Assembly (NCBI GenBank): GCA_015501585.1
Contig: JADNRY010000085.1
Span: 159,453-223,452, forward strand
DNA from: Rhodocollybia butyracea
Lineage: Eukaryota > Basidiomycota > Agaricomycetes > Agaricales > Omphalotaceae
Direction of reading: 5' to 3'
Length of the DNA stretch: 64,000 nucleotides
Under the pieces are notes generated by a model. It worked only from the letters and a program-made list of their open reading frames with translations. It ran no database searches and was not told the DNA's origin. The position numbers were made by a program, and so were the translations under genes. This document shows positions 42,113 to 54,835 of the stretch, one piece after another (the first letter of the stretch is position 1; every line of letters starts with the position of its first letter).

Positions 42113-43923
42113 CATTTGCAGCCACTGCGCCGCTGTTACTGTCCCTACCCGGTGCGAGGCGGCGATATTCTATACCAATGCGGCATATTGTATTACCCCA
42201 GTGCACCCAGCTCAGCGTAACGCTCTCTGCTTGGCATGGGAGGGGAAGGAAGTCAGGGCAGAGTACGCAGTGTACTTTGTGCTTGCATCCCCAATTTACA
42301 AGTAGCAGGGCCTCTGGGCCCTGCTAAACCCTGCTGACGTGTGTCGACAACTTCTTCGCTATTTCCTTGGACCTTGAAGGAGATGAGATGATTCTCCACG
42401 TCCCCGCTGTATCGAGAGTGTCCCTCGCCCTTACCCATCGCAAAGACAAGTCTTCTTTGAAATCTTTGACTTTTTTTTTGTGTCATATCCCGCGCAGCTG
42501 GGTCCTTTGCTGCCCGCCTCTCCTTAATTCTGTGCTGCCTTTTGTTCTCTCGCCAAGACCAGTTTCACTCTTGCCCTTTTGTTTCTTGTGCATCTTGCTG
42601 ACCCTAATCATCATGCAAAGTGCCTTGTCGTCATTCTTCCTTTTCGACACTTCTCATTCACTGTCTGGTTATTGGTTTCGCGCGCCACAATGCGCTACAT
42701 TGCCATTGTTCTGCTTCGACGCTTCATATTCACCGTCTGATTATATTGCATCGCCATTCCTCTCTTTCGACTACTTTTGTTTGCTGTGCTTGTTTGTTTC
42801 CGATTTGCTGTCGCATTGGCTCACTCTCGCCTGCCATTAGCATTGCGCTATGACTCCAACTCCAACATTGTCCTTCCATTGTCTTTCATTGTTCACACTA
42901 GCGCGTCTAGTTGCTGTACGCCTACTTGCTCTCCTGATTCTTCAGTATATCTTACTTGTCATTCCAAACTCAAAGGATGCTTAGATGGTGCTTAAGTAAA
43001 TTACTTGTATTCCAGTAGCTTTGGTTAAGGATGGTTGCCATGATTTGCGTTCAATTCTTAGAACAGTGTCTCCCGCTCCTACTCTCCGGACATCTAATAA
43101 ACTTTCTTCATGTACAGAAGACAGTCTGAAAGACTGATGAAGGCGCTGAGAGGTCTAAACTGGGGTGAACTTAGAAATGGCTTACACAACCACACCAAAC
43201 ACACACACAACTCATTACTCAGTTCAGGTTTTTAGTTCAGCCAAATAATATATATTTTAAACTTCAACCTATTCAAGTGCTTCCTTGCTACACTGAGTGT
43301 TATTGCCTTCCCTTTCAAAGTACAGACTTATTTAAGCTGATCCCCAAGCTCTGAGCTGTCAAACAAATACTATTCCTAAGTCCATTGGTAAAATCACAAA
43401 TTAACACAAGTCACAACTGACCAGAGCGTGTCCCTATAACTCAGACAGAGCTCTGACTGCAGCCTAACTGTGGTTTGAAAATAATATTCAAAGTCCTTTC
43501 TAAGTCTTTGTCTTAACTTCTCTGCACTCAGTTCACACTGAATCTCTTTCTGTCTCTTTACTCAAGTTCAATTGCTTGTCAATTTCTCTCTGTAAATCCC
43601 AGTCTTTATATCAATTCAATCTTTTAGTAGTAGCCTGATAAGGAGCTGCTACACCTGGTGGGGGTAAGAAAGAATGCTTTTCTCTTCATTTCCTTGCCTT
43701 TTTATACTCTTAGGTCCTTGAAATTTTCTTAATTAAGGTACCATGGGTTGGTAAGACTCTCTTGGCTTGCCAAGAGCCAAGAAGAGAAATCTCATGTTGC
43801 CCTTGTTAGCCATAACTGAGCTTATAAGTGTTCTCCTGGTTCCTACACTGTCCCCAGGGCTCTATATCATTGTCTCATGGGTCCTCTACCCATATTACAC
43901 CTTTTCTACATCTTTTATTTAAT
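42113..43923. other. non-coding; pyrimidine-rich and LTR-like text
   Basis: 42480-42860 is CT-rich, with two loose copies of a 'TTCGACactTCTCATTCAC' phrase. 43140-43920 is AT/CT-rich and looks like an LTR or element remnant, but I could not place both ends. No gene. Confidence 0.4.
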
Positions 43924-44190
43924 AAGTAACGGAGGGGAGGGAAGAACGATGCATTCCCGATGAGTGGTTCGACTCTCATGCGCTTTAAGCGCCGGGCGGT
44001 CCGTCCGTCCCGGGGTTCAAGTTTGCGGCGTCGTTGCGTATCTCCCCTTTTCTCTTCTCCTCCCGGGTCCTACCGGGTACTTGTGTACATGTGGACCGTC
44101 CCGTAGGTCGGTCCGAATAAATTTTATTATAGGCATGTCGCTAGGACGCGCCCCGCCTTTCTTTTACTGCCGGCGCCTAATTCATCACTA
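43924..44190. repeat. GC-rich island, SINE/LINE-tail-like
   Basis: It contains GTGGTTCGACTCTC and CGGGGTTCAAGTTTGC (both B-box-like), the palindrome GCGCTTTAAGCGC and a hairpin GGACCGtcccgtaggtCGGTCC. Composition contrasts with the AT-rich flanks. No family named. Confidence 0.3.
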
Positions 44191-44565
44191 ATCGTCTAGT
44201 TTCTCTCTGTGGTTCGTTCCAGGGAACCAGTGCTTTGATTCTCTTACTTTAAACAGATATGGGTTCGCATTATGCTTGCCCTCATTCGTCTCTCTTCATC
44301 TATTTTAATCCTGTCTTGTATATCCCTGTATAGGACTTTTTGTAGTAGGTAGTATTAATTGAATAGACTTTAGATCTGGCAAGCCTAAATCAATCTAGGT
44401 AAATCAATTTGATTGATTTTGAGTTTGTGGGTCAATGATGCATCCTTGCACAGTAATGTAGCCTCTTAAAACATAGTGTATCTCCCTTCAAATGGGTTTC
44501 TACATACTAGATACCTGAAGTGGACCTTCAAAGTGTCTAATACATAACGTACCCTAGGTAGTGAC
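44191..44565. other. non-coding, 5' flank of the next gene
   Basis: AT-rich with AAATCAATTTGATTGATTTT-type inverted repeats near 44400-44420. No ORF supported. Confidence 0.35.
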
Positions 44566-47334
44566 GTGACGTGTTTCACGGGGTTAGGGGAACATTGTAA
44601 CTCTGCTTCAGTTCATTCTCAGAAAAAGCCGAAAACCTCCGGCTCGCAACCCTCCAAAAATGCAAATGGCCCCGAAAAGCCAAGACAGGTGGGCCACGTC
44701 CAAGCCTATGCAAGGACGTTCGATGCATCTGCAGAGGGCGCAATACCAAAAGGTAAGTTGCTGGACCTCTTTGTAGAACCAGCCAGTTTATCTCGTTCTG
44801 CGAGCGCTTAGAATTGAGAAAAGATGGATTGGGTTGGTTCATCTTATAAGGTTTCCATACCGCACATACTACAACTCCACAGAACTTAATGACCAAGAAC
44901 AGGCTTACCTTCGATGGTTTCGCGTGGGCACTTCAGGAAACGGTGGGTGATCTGTGCTCCAAGGCAGAATAGTTGCTGACAGGTTCGGCGTTACTACCTC
45001 ACAAGATAGTACTTTGGATATTCCGCATACCTTGGATGATGAGACCCAGCAAGACAGCAACATTACAATGGAATACGGTGAAGGAGACAAAGGAGACAAT
45101 GGAGATGAAGGAGATAATGTGAGCGAAAATCTACTGCTTTTGATTTTTCCACTAATGTACATATGTTCCATTTCTTCAGATGGTTATCAAGGACGTGACA
45201 AAGGAGAACAAGAACAAGAACAAACAGAATGGAACCAGGGCAAAAGTCCTTCAACGTGACCTTGCTTCCGATGCACTTGCAAAGATAAGTAAACAGGCGG
45301 TGAGAAAGGCGATCTGCCTTCTGGATATGTTTCCTTCTGACAAGATGTTTGCCTGGGAAGTACTGGAAGAGGAGCTGGTTTTGCAGCAAGGTGATGATAA
45401 CCGGATACTCGAGGATTTACGTGAGACCAAGAAGGATCCTCAGGCACTGGATAAGTTGCTACGCTGGGTGAATTCCTTCTGCTCTTCCAATGCTCCCATT
45501 CTAAACCCTCTTACCAGATGGGTTATAGTGAATCTGATGTTCATTATGCCTTAGCGTAACAGACCAGAACACTCGTGGATCCTTATTTCGGTTTTAGCTC
45601 AGTGGATGAGGGAGGGCCTCAGGTAAAGGCTTCTGCCTTTTTATTTCCTTTAATTGCTCTAAGAATGTTTTCTCCAGGCGGAATTGGCCAACTGGCTGAT
45701 GGGCAAAGGCCGATACCACTGTGAAGGTGTCGACTTCAAGGTAATTATTTTGTCTTTTCCCTATCTTTTTTGTCACTGGTTTTGTTTTATTCAGGAAAAG
45801 AAGTCAGGAAAGCTTTTCTATTCTTTGCTCATTGCCCAAATCCTTCATGCATTCTTAGTTGATGCGCAAAATAAGACAACTTATCGCCTCATAACTACAG
45901 AACTGCATCGACTCCAATGTGTGCCAGGACGTCTGATAGCTGCAGTGATGGCAACGGTATTTGTTTCAACTTCTTGTTGACCTGCTCAAACCCTCATTTG
46001 CAGATCTATCACTGTATAACGGAGCATGCGAGTGGAATGAGGCAGAGTATACATATCTCAGCAAAAATCTCCGGGATCAGTCAGTGAACAACAGTCCATT
46101 GGTTTACTGTCACTAACTCGCTTTATCATAATTTTGCTGTAGATACAACGCCATATGGGAAAGCATTGACAGGATTTGGGTGAACTCTCCGCCATACTTC
46201 GATTTTCTAGAGAAAAAAACTTATGAAAGAATGAGGTAAGTTGTTGGTCGCACTTATCTAGCTAGACCCTCATATGTAATAACGCTTTAGAGCACCCAGT
46301 CATTTGCTTCTTTCTGTTCAAACATTTGATTATGACGCATTGTCATCTTTTGCAGAAAGTGAGGAGAAGAAGGACAAGGAGAAGAAGAAGGAGGCGGCAG
46401 AGAAGAAGGAAGCAAAGAAGAAGAAGGAAGAGACAAAGAAGAAGGAGGAGGCGAAAAAACCAGCGAAGAAACCAGCGAAGAAGAACAAGGAGACAAAGAA
46501 AGCAACGAAGCCGCCGAAGAAGAAGGAGGGGGCAAAGAAACCAGCGAAACCGCCAAAGAAGAGGGAGGAGGAGGAGAAGCCGACAAAGGGGGAGGAGAAG
46601 CCAACAAAGCGGAAGCCAGAGGCGAGGATTCCAGAGATAGCGTTGAAGAAGGCAGAGAACAAGAATGCGATAAAGCTAAAGGCGACGAAAGAGGTGAAGA
46701 CGGCAGGGAAGATGATGAGCGAAACGGAGGAGAACTTGAGGAAGGCGGCTAAGAGCAAGAAGGGGGAGGAGAAGCAGAAGGGGGAACCGGATCCCAAGAG
46801 GAGTAGCATGGAGAAGCGAAGGATAAACTCAAGCAATGGTGAGAGGTCTGCTTCGACAAAGGGTCCAACCGCGATAGTAACGGGCCCGGCCACAGTGGCA
46901 GCCGCAGGTCCAATGCTGGAGACAAGGGGTTTGGCGCGGTGTTCGACAGTGAAGACACAGGAACTCCCAAGGTGCCCATTGTTGGGGCGGAGGAAGGTGG
47001 AGCTTTCAGCATCAAGTCAAAAGCGGAGGGATCAGATCATCGCCCAGACAATAGCCCAAAACTGGACGTTAGGAAGGAAATTGGGAGCAAGATGGGGATA
47101 ACAGATTTAGAAGACGTGATAGAGCTCAACAGTGACGACAATGCGGATGGAAAGGAGGGAAATATACAATCCCCGAGCACAAGCAGGAATTCTGGCAAGG
47201 TGGAAGAACAAGACGTGGGAGGGAAGAAACCCAAAGGGCAAAAAAACACCAGAGGAGCAAAAAGCGCCAGGAACACTGGGGTGCAGAGAAATCTAAGATC
47301 CAAGACAATGGCTGGAAGCAATGAGGGTCGGTGA
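44566..47334 (+). CDS. multi-exon protein, DUF6532-like middle and Lys/Glu-rich tail
   Basis: Exons read 'QKKPKTSGSQPSKNANGPEK', an acidic 'TMEYGEGDKGDNGDEGDN', then 'LASDALAKISKQAVRKAICL', 'KMFAWEVLEEELVLQQGDDN'. After short GT-AG introns come 'AELANWLMGKGRYHCEGVDF', 'SGKLFYSLLIAQILHAFLVD', 'LSLYNGACEWNEAEYTYLSK', 'QYNAIWESIDRIW'. This middle recalls DUF6532-type proteins of mushrooms, though no single motif is decisive. The tail (46350-47334) is about 300 residues of KKxE repeats ('EKKEAKKKKEETKKKEEAKK') with an acidic 'DLEDVIELNSDDNADGKEG', likely nuclear and disordered. One frame change falls near 46940-47030, where a shift or intron is needed. Start codon uncertain. Confidence 0.55.
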
Positions 47335-48046
47335 CACAAAATATTCAGTCGTTTTTCGCTACTCTTTGCATCTTCCATTCGCTTCATTCACTGTCTGCTC
47401 CATTCATCATTTGCTTTATTCGCCTTTCATATCTGCATTTGCTCATTCTGCTGTATATATATTGTCCTATCAAATATTATTTGAGTACAGGAATAATTCC
47501 GCTGTCGCTTATTTCAGGAAAGCAAAAATGATTTCAGAACTAAATTTAAAACTGCCAGCAGCTCTGTTGAGCTTCCTTGGGTCATTGTTTGAAAGTCGGG
47601 GCTCAGCCATAGCTGTTCTGAGGCATGTCTGGGGGTTTGAAGAGACGTTCCGCAACAGCCTGAAGACAGACCACAACATCCCTGGGACAGCCTAGGAACA
47701 TCCTGAGACATTCCCAGGGCATCCCTGAGACAGCCCATGCTGGGACAGCCTAAGAACATCCTGAGACATTCCTGGGATGTTCTAGACGGTACTGTAGGAA
47801 AGTTCAAGTGCAGCCATAGCTATTTGAAGATATATCTGAGGGATTCACAGAGGCATTAGGGATGCTTCCTGGGCAGGACAGGAGGCAAGTCAGTTTCTTC
47901 TTCACAAACCTCAACTGCTCACAGAGTATTACAAATTTTCCGAAGTCATTTTGAAAGCTCTACATGGAACCTTTGTAATAATCAAAGGATGTTTCTCTGT
48001 AACCTCTGATAGGTATTGTCCTCTCAAGAGATATCTCAGAGGTATT
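47335..48046. other. non-coding with local direct repeats
   Basis: At 47680-47780 the phrase GGGACAGCCTA(G/A)GAACATCC followed by TGAGACATTCC occurs twice, with partial copies between. CT-rich text precedes it. No gene. Confidence 0.45.
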
Positions 48047-48649
48047 CTAATTATCCTCGAGGCTCCTTGACTGTTCTTTAGCCACACCTGAAACTTTTCG
48101 TAGCCAAGATATACCAAGAATGATATGATCATCCCCAATGTCAGCCACGTCAAAACGAAACTTCTCCGCATGTTGCTCTCCAACTGTCATGCGCACCAGT
48201 GTATCATGGGTCACCATCCCTGATTTGACCAGCGAGTTATCAACGGTTCTCAGGAGAACTGGGTGACGTTTGAGTGTTGCAGAAATATCATGCTCCTTCA
48301 AGAAGCAAGAATTAATAAGTGGTGAACCAGCACCAGAGTCGACCATAGCTGTGGTTTTTACAACCTTAGCGGACATATTGACCACTTTCCCATGTACAAT
48401 CAGCGAAACAGGTATCTCAAATGGTGAGAAATCAGACAGCGGCTCACGGCCCTTAACAGGAACCGAACCCTCAAGATCATCAACAAGAGATGTATTTGGC
48501 AGTGAAGAAAGTACGTGGAAGGCATTAGTCGTACGCAGCGCGGCCGCCTGCGATGACCTCAAACAAAACGCTGGGTCTTTTCCTCCCCCTCTCCCAGCAG
48601 TCCATCCTGTTGTAGCAGCTCTACACAAGCAATCCTTCTCGTCGCACAA
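48047..48649 (-). pseudogene. Gypsy retrotransposon aspartic protease region
   Basis: 'AMVDSGAGSPLINSCFLKEH' carries the DSGA catalytic motif, and 'DHIILGISWLRKV' is the ILGxxWL flap-end motif of retropepsins. The upstream part is a shifted frame of the gag tail. Nothing of RT follows: the element breaks off near 48050. Confidence 0.8.
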
Positions 48650-49803
48650 CTTGTTTCCTTATGGCCTACGCCACCACAACGGGTGCACCGTAACTTTGCC
48701 TGGGTCTATCGGAACTGGCGGAGTGCATCTACATCCATGGCATTAGGGTCATGTCGTGGGGCGGGAGTGGAAGTTGCAATGGGAGGGGTAGGATTAGACA
48801 AATTATATGGAGTGTAGGATTTCTTGGATTGAGCCCAGTCAATATCCCTATCGATCTCATTCAAGCGGTTGATGAGTAAGTCCACTGAGCCCTTGGGAAA
48901 CCCAACCAGGTACTGACGGACTTCTGGACAGAGCGAGTCCTTCAGTATATCAAATAACATTGATGAGTCCTTGGCATCTGGAGCGAGCTGGTGGCGGATG
49001 GAGCGAAATTTGGATATGTGTTCACTGAGTGATGAATTCCCTTGGGTTATGAGGCAAATGCGCGAAGAGGCTGTTGCCTCAGCATCAGAATCCGCATGTT
49101 GCTGGAGGAATAGTGTCTTCCACATCTCCCAGTCTGACCCTGCTCCATCCGCGCCATCGATCGGATCGACAAATGGCTTTGCCCACAGTGCTGCAGCATC
49201 TGTCAGAAAACTAATGGCATGAAGTATACGAGCCCAAATGTTTGCAAAGTAGACCTGTTGTGCATAGCTCTCTAGGCGCTGGATGAGTACGACGGCACCG
49301 TCTTTTGATTTCCCATTATAATTTGAATCGTTGGGCATTTGGGGACAATGAGCAGGCAAGCCCGACCCATTTGCCACTGTGACGGCATTTGACGATGTGT
49401 CTAGCCAAGTACGGAGGTCAACCAATTCGCGTCGTAATTTGGCCATGTCAGGGGAGGGTTGTGGGGCTCGGCGAGAAGTTTCAAGGATGGTCATTTGATG
49501 GCGTATGCTTTGAATGTCCTCTGCGTATTGCTGTTGATCCCTGTAGAGCTCTAGGGATTGTTGCTCAACTATCCCCATCCTGTCCTTCAGTCCGCTTACT
49601 CCCACCTGTACATCGTTGCGCAACTTTGACATCTCAGATCCCACTGTTGCAACCTCTGCTTGAACAGACTGAATTGCTTGCAAGAGCACTGTGAATTGAG
49701 AGTTTGAGCCTACTGATGACACTGGTGTCCAGGATCCGGATGAAGAGGGAGTGGAGGATTGTGGATTTGGGTTTTGGCTCCATGGGTCCAAAGAGTCTGC
49801 CAT
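48625..49803 (-). pseudogene. Gypsy Gag with zinc knuckle beyond a nonsense codon
   Basis: 'MADSLDPWSQNPNPQSSTPS' starts 26 bp from the LTR. A coiled coil ('VEQQSLELYRDQQQYAEDIQ') precedes the capsid-like 'LYFAN'-type region ('AAALWAKPFVDPIDG', 'WEMWKTLFLQQHAD', 'SLSEHISKFRSIRHQLAPDA'). The ORF ends at 48706 with CGA TAG ('LRQFR' stop). The same frame continues with 'TQAKLRCTRCGGVGHKETSC', a CX2CX4HX4C knuckle. A CAG to TAG change therefore probably ended gag early. Confidence 0.85.
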
Positions 49804-49828
49804 CCTGGCTTTTGGATTGTTGTTGTAG

Positions 49829-50031
49829 TGTCAGGTTCAGACCTGAACGCAGTGCAAAGCGCGGAAGATGTCCTAGACAACAAAGTTCTTGTATTAGTAG
49901 TGTGTCTATGGTACTGTAAGGTATCATACCTAGACGACGAAGACAACAACAATAAGAAGAATGTAAGTACATGACTAGCTACATATATAGCGTAAGTAGA
50001 CGCTGTATAGGCGCGAGGTCATATCATGACA
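49829..50031 (-). mobile_element. 5' LTR of the Gypsy fragment, 203 bp
   Basis: On the minus strand it begins TGTCATGATATGACC and ends CCTGACA, giving TGTCA/TGACA termini. It lies directly upstream of gag (leader of 25 bp), so it is the 5' LTR. It contains a TATATA at about 49983. The 3' LTR and most of pol are missing. Confidence 0.75.
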
Positions 50032-50321
50032 CTTGGGACCTGGCTATGAGTTTTCAAGCTTCAGGCTTCTTGCGAGTTTCAAGATCCACCTAGTATACAA
50101 GAAGTGTTTCGTCAACAAAAGACAATAAACAGTTAGCATATATAGCGATATGACAATCGACCGTGCCCTCAGCTGCAGTCATGCAAAAACGAGCTACAAG
50201 ATCACATATAAGACTGTGATGTATTTAAATAGTACAGCTGCATCGGGTGCGTGACGAGGGTCTAGCTAATAGCTATACCGCACGTCCCACTCTCTCTATT
50301 ATCTCTGATATCAGTCCAAGA
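50032..50321. other. non-coding gap
   Basis: No ORF or repeat recognised between the Gypsy LTR and the hAT pseudogene. Confidence 0.4.
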
Positions 50322-51502
50322 CTAACTTCGTTGATATATCCCTCTCAGTCCCGACTCGGGCCCTCCGGTCTTGCATGATCTTAACACCATCTCTCCAGAT
50401 AATTCTGCTTCAGGGTGTCCGATAAAGTGTAGGTAGATGCCGGCGATGGTGAGTAGTACCTGATCTGCTTGAGCAGAGTCTTTCTTATTGATATTTGTAC
50501 CAAAACAGATGGGCTCAATATCTCCAACCATGGTCTCCAGCCCTGACCAAAAGGAGTAACATCGCTCTTGACCATCAGCTATAAGGCCATATGCTCGGAT
50601 AGCCTCTGCTTCATGTTGTTGGTTCTCCCCGTACTTCGCTGCTCCAACCTGGGCTGTAATAATTGTGTCATGACTTTGCAACATGGCAAGCTGAAGAGCA
50701 TCTCTAACCTCAAGAAGGCGCATGAATGCAACACAGTGGGTAGTCCAGCGTGTAATGTTTGCAACGAGGTACAAGAGGATGATAGGTCTGCCGGTGCGAT
50801 CCTTGCTAATGCTGGATTGTGCTTGGTCAAAGATTTTGAGAACCTTGCCATGGTTATTCAGCCAATCTAAGAGAAATGTTGCCTGCTCTGCCACTTCAGC
50901 ACCGATCGCTTGGCCGCTGCATTCAATAACCTCCTGCCAACAACTTTTGCAGTCGGAATCAATGCTGGAGCCTCTTTGCAAAGCATACCGAAAAGCTTGA
51001 GCATCTCAGGATTCTCAAAAAGTGTTTCGGGAGAGTTGGTGGCTACAATTGCTTGGAGAGCTTGAGCTTGTACTGCGTGCCTCTCATCATCTCCAATGGG
51101 CAAGTTCAGAGCATTATAGGTTTTCAGCGATGTCTGCTTCGGTTTTTTGGGAGGTTGCTCTGCAGTTGATGGGGCCTCATTGAACTTGCTGATTTCGGCA
51201 AGTTTTCATTTTGTTTTTGTGAGTTTTGGTGCTTTGTCTGTTGAGAGAGTATCGGCGGCATTCCGTTGGGCTTGTGCAGCTTCTTTAGCCTCTTTGGATG
51301 CAAATGAACATGCTTTGTTTTGCTTCGATCCGATTAGGTGTGCAATGAATGCATTCTTTTCACCACAAACACTTGTCAAGGTCTGTTGTATATTGCCGAT
51401 GTGGCAACTCCGGAGATTAGTTAGCCGGATTGTTATGTTCATATGTCCGTGTACTTACTCATCATATTAGCAATACTATACAGTATGTACTAGGCTCGCT
51501 AG

Positions 51503-51576
51503 CCAGCCGTTCTCCGATATTTCAAATATGAAATCACATGCTGCTACCGCTATTAGCATGTTCGGAGAATGGCTGG
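51503..51576. repeat. 74-bp inverted repeat (hairpin)
   Basis: CCAGCCGTTCTCCGA and TCGGAGAATGGCTGG are inverted (14 of 15), with a 44-nt loop. It sits 24 bp left of the TIR element at 51601, within the hAT relic. It may be a tiny MITE. Confidence 0.6.
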
Positions 51577-51600
51577 AACGGAATCAGCGTCACCAACCGA

Positions 51601-52284
51601 GTCACAAATTTGTGACTTTGACTTAGAATTTTTTTTGCTTTTTAACCCCCACCCGCTCCCATTGCAACGGCGTAAAGTACAATGTCCCGCCGAATTTACC
51701 TCCGAATATACCTCAATAATGGTTCTGGATCCTGTTCAAGCTATTTTTTGACTAGTTTGCCCTTGGAATTCAAGATACATAGCAAGATCCTTTCGTTGTG
51801 TCCAAGTTCTTCAAGATGACTCCAATCCTCTCACAGTTAGAGGTAAAAAATAAGTAAACATACTCAATAAGGCCCTCCGTTACTCTATTTGCCTCTCTGC
51901 TGGCTATACCTTGTGGAAATTCAATATAAAAAGTACAGCATTCTCTCTCATTCAAGTGGTGGGTCTGTAACTGCTTTTTTGTTCTCGTTTTTGGATGAAG
52001 AGTACCTCCATAAACTCAAATATAACCTTCCAAGACTGTCCACTGATATTTGCTGGTTCAATTGCAGATATTCAGCTCATTTTTGTCAGTTTTGTGTCTC
52101 ATTCAAGTTCGGTATGTCTATTCCTGTTCTAATAGCGATTTTCTAACTTAGAACAATGGTACGAGTCTGTCTACTTACTTTTTATTTGGGCATTTTCCAA
52201 CGAGGGAGTCCCGCACACAAAACTGTGATTTTGCGACGGTTGATGAGGTGAAATTCCGCTAAGTCAAAGTCACAAATTTGTGAT
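51601..52284. mobile_element. TIR element with palindromic ends, ~684 bp
   Basis: The left end GTCACAAATTTGTGAC, itself a palindrome, is followed by TTTGACTTAG. The right end has CTAAGTCAAA then GTCACAAATTTGTGAT. The 26-bp ends match inverted with one mismatch. No convincing coding region. It interrupts the hAT pseudogene between the BED finger and the GEKNAF segment. Confidence 0.75.
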
Positions 52285-52739
52285 TTGCGAGGTATCTAAT
52301 ACCTTGTTCAACCGCACTAACTACTTGGTTGGATCCCAGGACTGACCGCCTGATTGGACACTCATCGGATTCCCTAACAGAAATCCCACAAGGTCTTGCA
52401 AGCTGTATCGCACAGAGTCATTGGGTTGTCTAATTAAGAACAAAGCAACGCACCATCATCAAACCACTTTTTCTCCTCTATCAGCTGTATTGCTTCATCT
52501 GCGCTCTCCTCATACTCGGCCCGCAAACCCTCCTTGGCATTTTCCATACACGCTTTACAATATGTTGCAAAATGAGAGCTGTTTTGCTTCTCTCCTTTGT
52601 AGAAATACTGCCAGAGTACATGGGCGGACATGGAGGAAAGTTTGTGATTCACGCCTCGGATTGCACTGCCCAATACTCTATGTACGTACTATACTGTACC
52701 TAAAAAGTTAAAATTTACCTCGCATTGACACTTAAGCCC

Positions 52740-52826
52740 TCGTAAGCCCTTAAGCCCTTAAGAAAATCCAGAAATTTTCTTGAAGCCTTATCTTAAGGGC
52801 TTAACATAAGGCTTAGCCCTTAGGGA
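52740..52826. repeat. AAGCCCTTAAG palindromic cluster
   Basis: Repeated CTTAAGCCCTTAAG and the inverted CTTAAGGGCTTA form a foldable block. No coding. Confidence 0.5.
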
Positions 52827-54827
52827 GAACACTGACACCAGCAGCCGTAGCATGCAGGCTCCTTGATTTCCGCGTCTGAATTCTAACGCAGCTGCGTCCT
52901 GTCAGTTACACCGGTAGTCTCTATTTCATGATAGCCTTCCTCAATCTCAAAATTGTAGCAGATTGTTTATATATCAACCCTAGTATCTACTAAAATGATA
53001 ATCTATGAATAAGACTGCACCTACGAATCGGAGCCGAAATATATACTATGATTTCTTCTAAATATCCATTAGATACTCCTTCTTTCAGTACGTCAATCAG
53101 AGGCCATGGAAGGCCACAAATCTGGGGGTATTTCAGCCCTCTGGATAAGCATTATGATACTCAGACTTTCGACTTCACTATCAATTTGGTTTTCGGGAGA
53201 ACTTTCTTTTATTATTTCTAGATTGCGCATACAGATTCCTATATGACCACTATCTACTCAAGAATCCAACCAGCAGATTTTCTTGTAAACATGGAGTGTC
53301 TGTTGCCGAGACTCAGTTTTGATGTCATCAGCAATTAACATCCGTGTGTTTTAATGATACCGCGCGGTAACGGTGGATTTCTAGAATACTAAGTTCAAAG
53401 TTGTACAGCACATGAGCTCAATGCAATATGATTTCATGCCAAAAACGCGCATGCATTGCGCGTTTATGCCCAAATAATTCTGGGTCATATCACCACTATC
53501 GCAGAGAACCCTGAGAAGGCTAGGAAGCTGTACATTGTTGTGGACGTCATGTCGGCAAAATTGGCCGTTCCGTTGGGAAATGGGTTGGATTATGATTATT
53601 GTCTCATACCTGTCAAAATTTAGCAGAATGGGGCGAAGTGTGACACAGAGGTTGAGAAAAATGGGACTGTATTTAACGCTCCTAGATGGGACCTCATTGT
53701 AGTCCACAAAACATCGCCTCAGATGATCAAAGGAAACAAGAGGGTGTCTGAAATTCAAAATGACATCATCAGTAAATCGTGGTGAGTGGACATTGGTACG
53801 TTGCGGCTGTTGTAGCTTTCGTGTAGTGGGCTTTTGGGGACAAATTCATAGACATTGTTGCGTCGTCGTGTATCTTAGCCGTTGTATCCTAGCTGCTTTT
53901 GGTCTGGTACCATGACTAGTACTGTATCACTTCAGGCAGCCACACTCGGGGACCCCTTAGTCAGGCCTGGGCGTAACATTTTCCTGTCTTCAGGGTCCTG
54001 GATTCCCAGGGCTAGCCCTAGGTAGGGATGCCCTGGACTTTTAGGGATGCCCTGGACTTTTAGGGCTGCCCTGGGAGACCTGAGAAGGCTGCCCTGCAAC
54101 CAAAATTTAAGCATGGGATCTCCATTTTGCTGCTTTCAGAAAGTGCCTTGGGATCAAAACATATTTAATAATACTAGCACTTTAATAATACAGAAGCAAC
54201 ACGCTTTGGTTTTTTAAGCTGTAAATCAGACCGATGCCTGGCATAAGGTTTTGGCTTCGCTCGGGGCTTTCGAGTCTTTTCGGGAGCACCAGTCATGACA
54301 GTGAGGACAGAGAAAATTTTAGAAGACTTGAAACAAGCTTTACCTGATAGACATTGGTCCGTCGCTTCATTTCTCCGTTATTTTATGTACCGTAAATTGG
54401 CCGTAAACTTTGAATTTTGCTACCCTACCAGGGATAATGCATAAAATTTCTTGGCAATCCTTATGCAATATGCAAAATCCTCTTTTGCATAATCTTCCGC
54501 CTCCCAACTCGGGATACCTCCGAACCTGATGCATTATGAACATTATGCATTATGATCTAATGCATTATGACAATGTTTACAGTACTAGTACTAACCACCC
54601 GTTGGCTCTGTACAAAATTTAAATATAATGTTCCATACCTCCATACACTTTTATGATGTATGGAGAAAAGCAACAAAACGAGCATGGGAAGAAAAAATAT
54701 ATTTTCCATACACCCATACGCCTCATACGAGATCCAACTTGCTGATGTACTTTCTGCCATTTAGATCTGCATGCCTCCCGGTCCTTCTCTCCTCCAGAAG
54801 CTCTACCAGAGTCCAGACTATTCCATA
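52827..54827. other. non-coding, no gene recognised
   Basis: An ORF on the minus strand at 53381-53758 has no recognisable motif. At 53928 lies CACTTCAGGCAGC, as at 6235. 54005-54065 repeats ATGCCCTGGACTTTTAGGG. At 54530-54570 TGCATTATGA recurs four times or so. A plus ORF (54628-54835) is interrupted by the MITE. Confidence 0.4.
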
Positions 54828-54835
54828 TGCTCAGC

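Larger units (their letters stand above)
50322..52673 (-). pseudogene. hAT-type transposase with BED finger, split and internally deleted
   Basis: Minus strand. Exon 1 (52673-52434) 'HVLWQYFYKGEKQNSSHFAT' and 'YCKACMENAKEG' gives a BED-type finger; it ends 'KKWFDDG'. After the inserted element (51601-52284) comes 'SVCGEKNAFIAHLIGSKQNK' and 'ACSFASKEAKEAAQAQR' (51370-51250), the family's next segment. Then 'NSPETLFENPEMLKLFGMLC' (51103-50960). A jump skips the DDE Asp region, and 'TFLLDWLNNHGKVLKIFDQA', 'ANITRWTTHCVAFMRLLEVR' and 'DQVLLTIAGIYLHFIGHPEA' follow (50900-50380). The C-terminal dimerisation part is absent. An inactive relic. Confidence 0.8.

Noticed and set aside
43140..43920. Full LTR
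   Set aside because: LTR-like composition, but no TG...CA pair with inverted ends or target duplication could be fixed.
46326..46893. Arg-rich plus frame and Phe/Ser-rich minus frame
   Set aside because: Shadows of the GAAGAAG-rich Lys/Glu tail in other frames.
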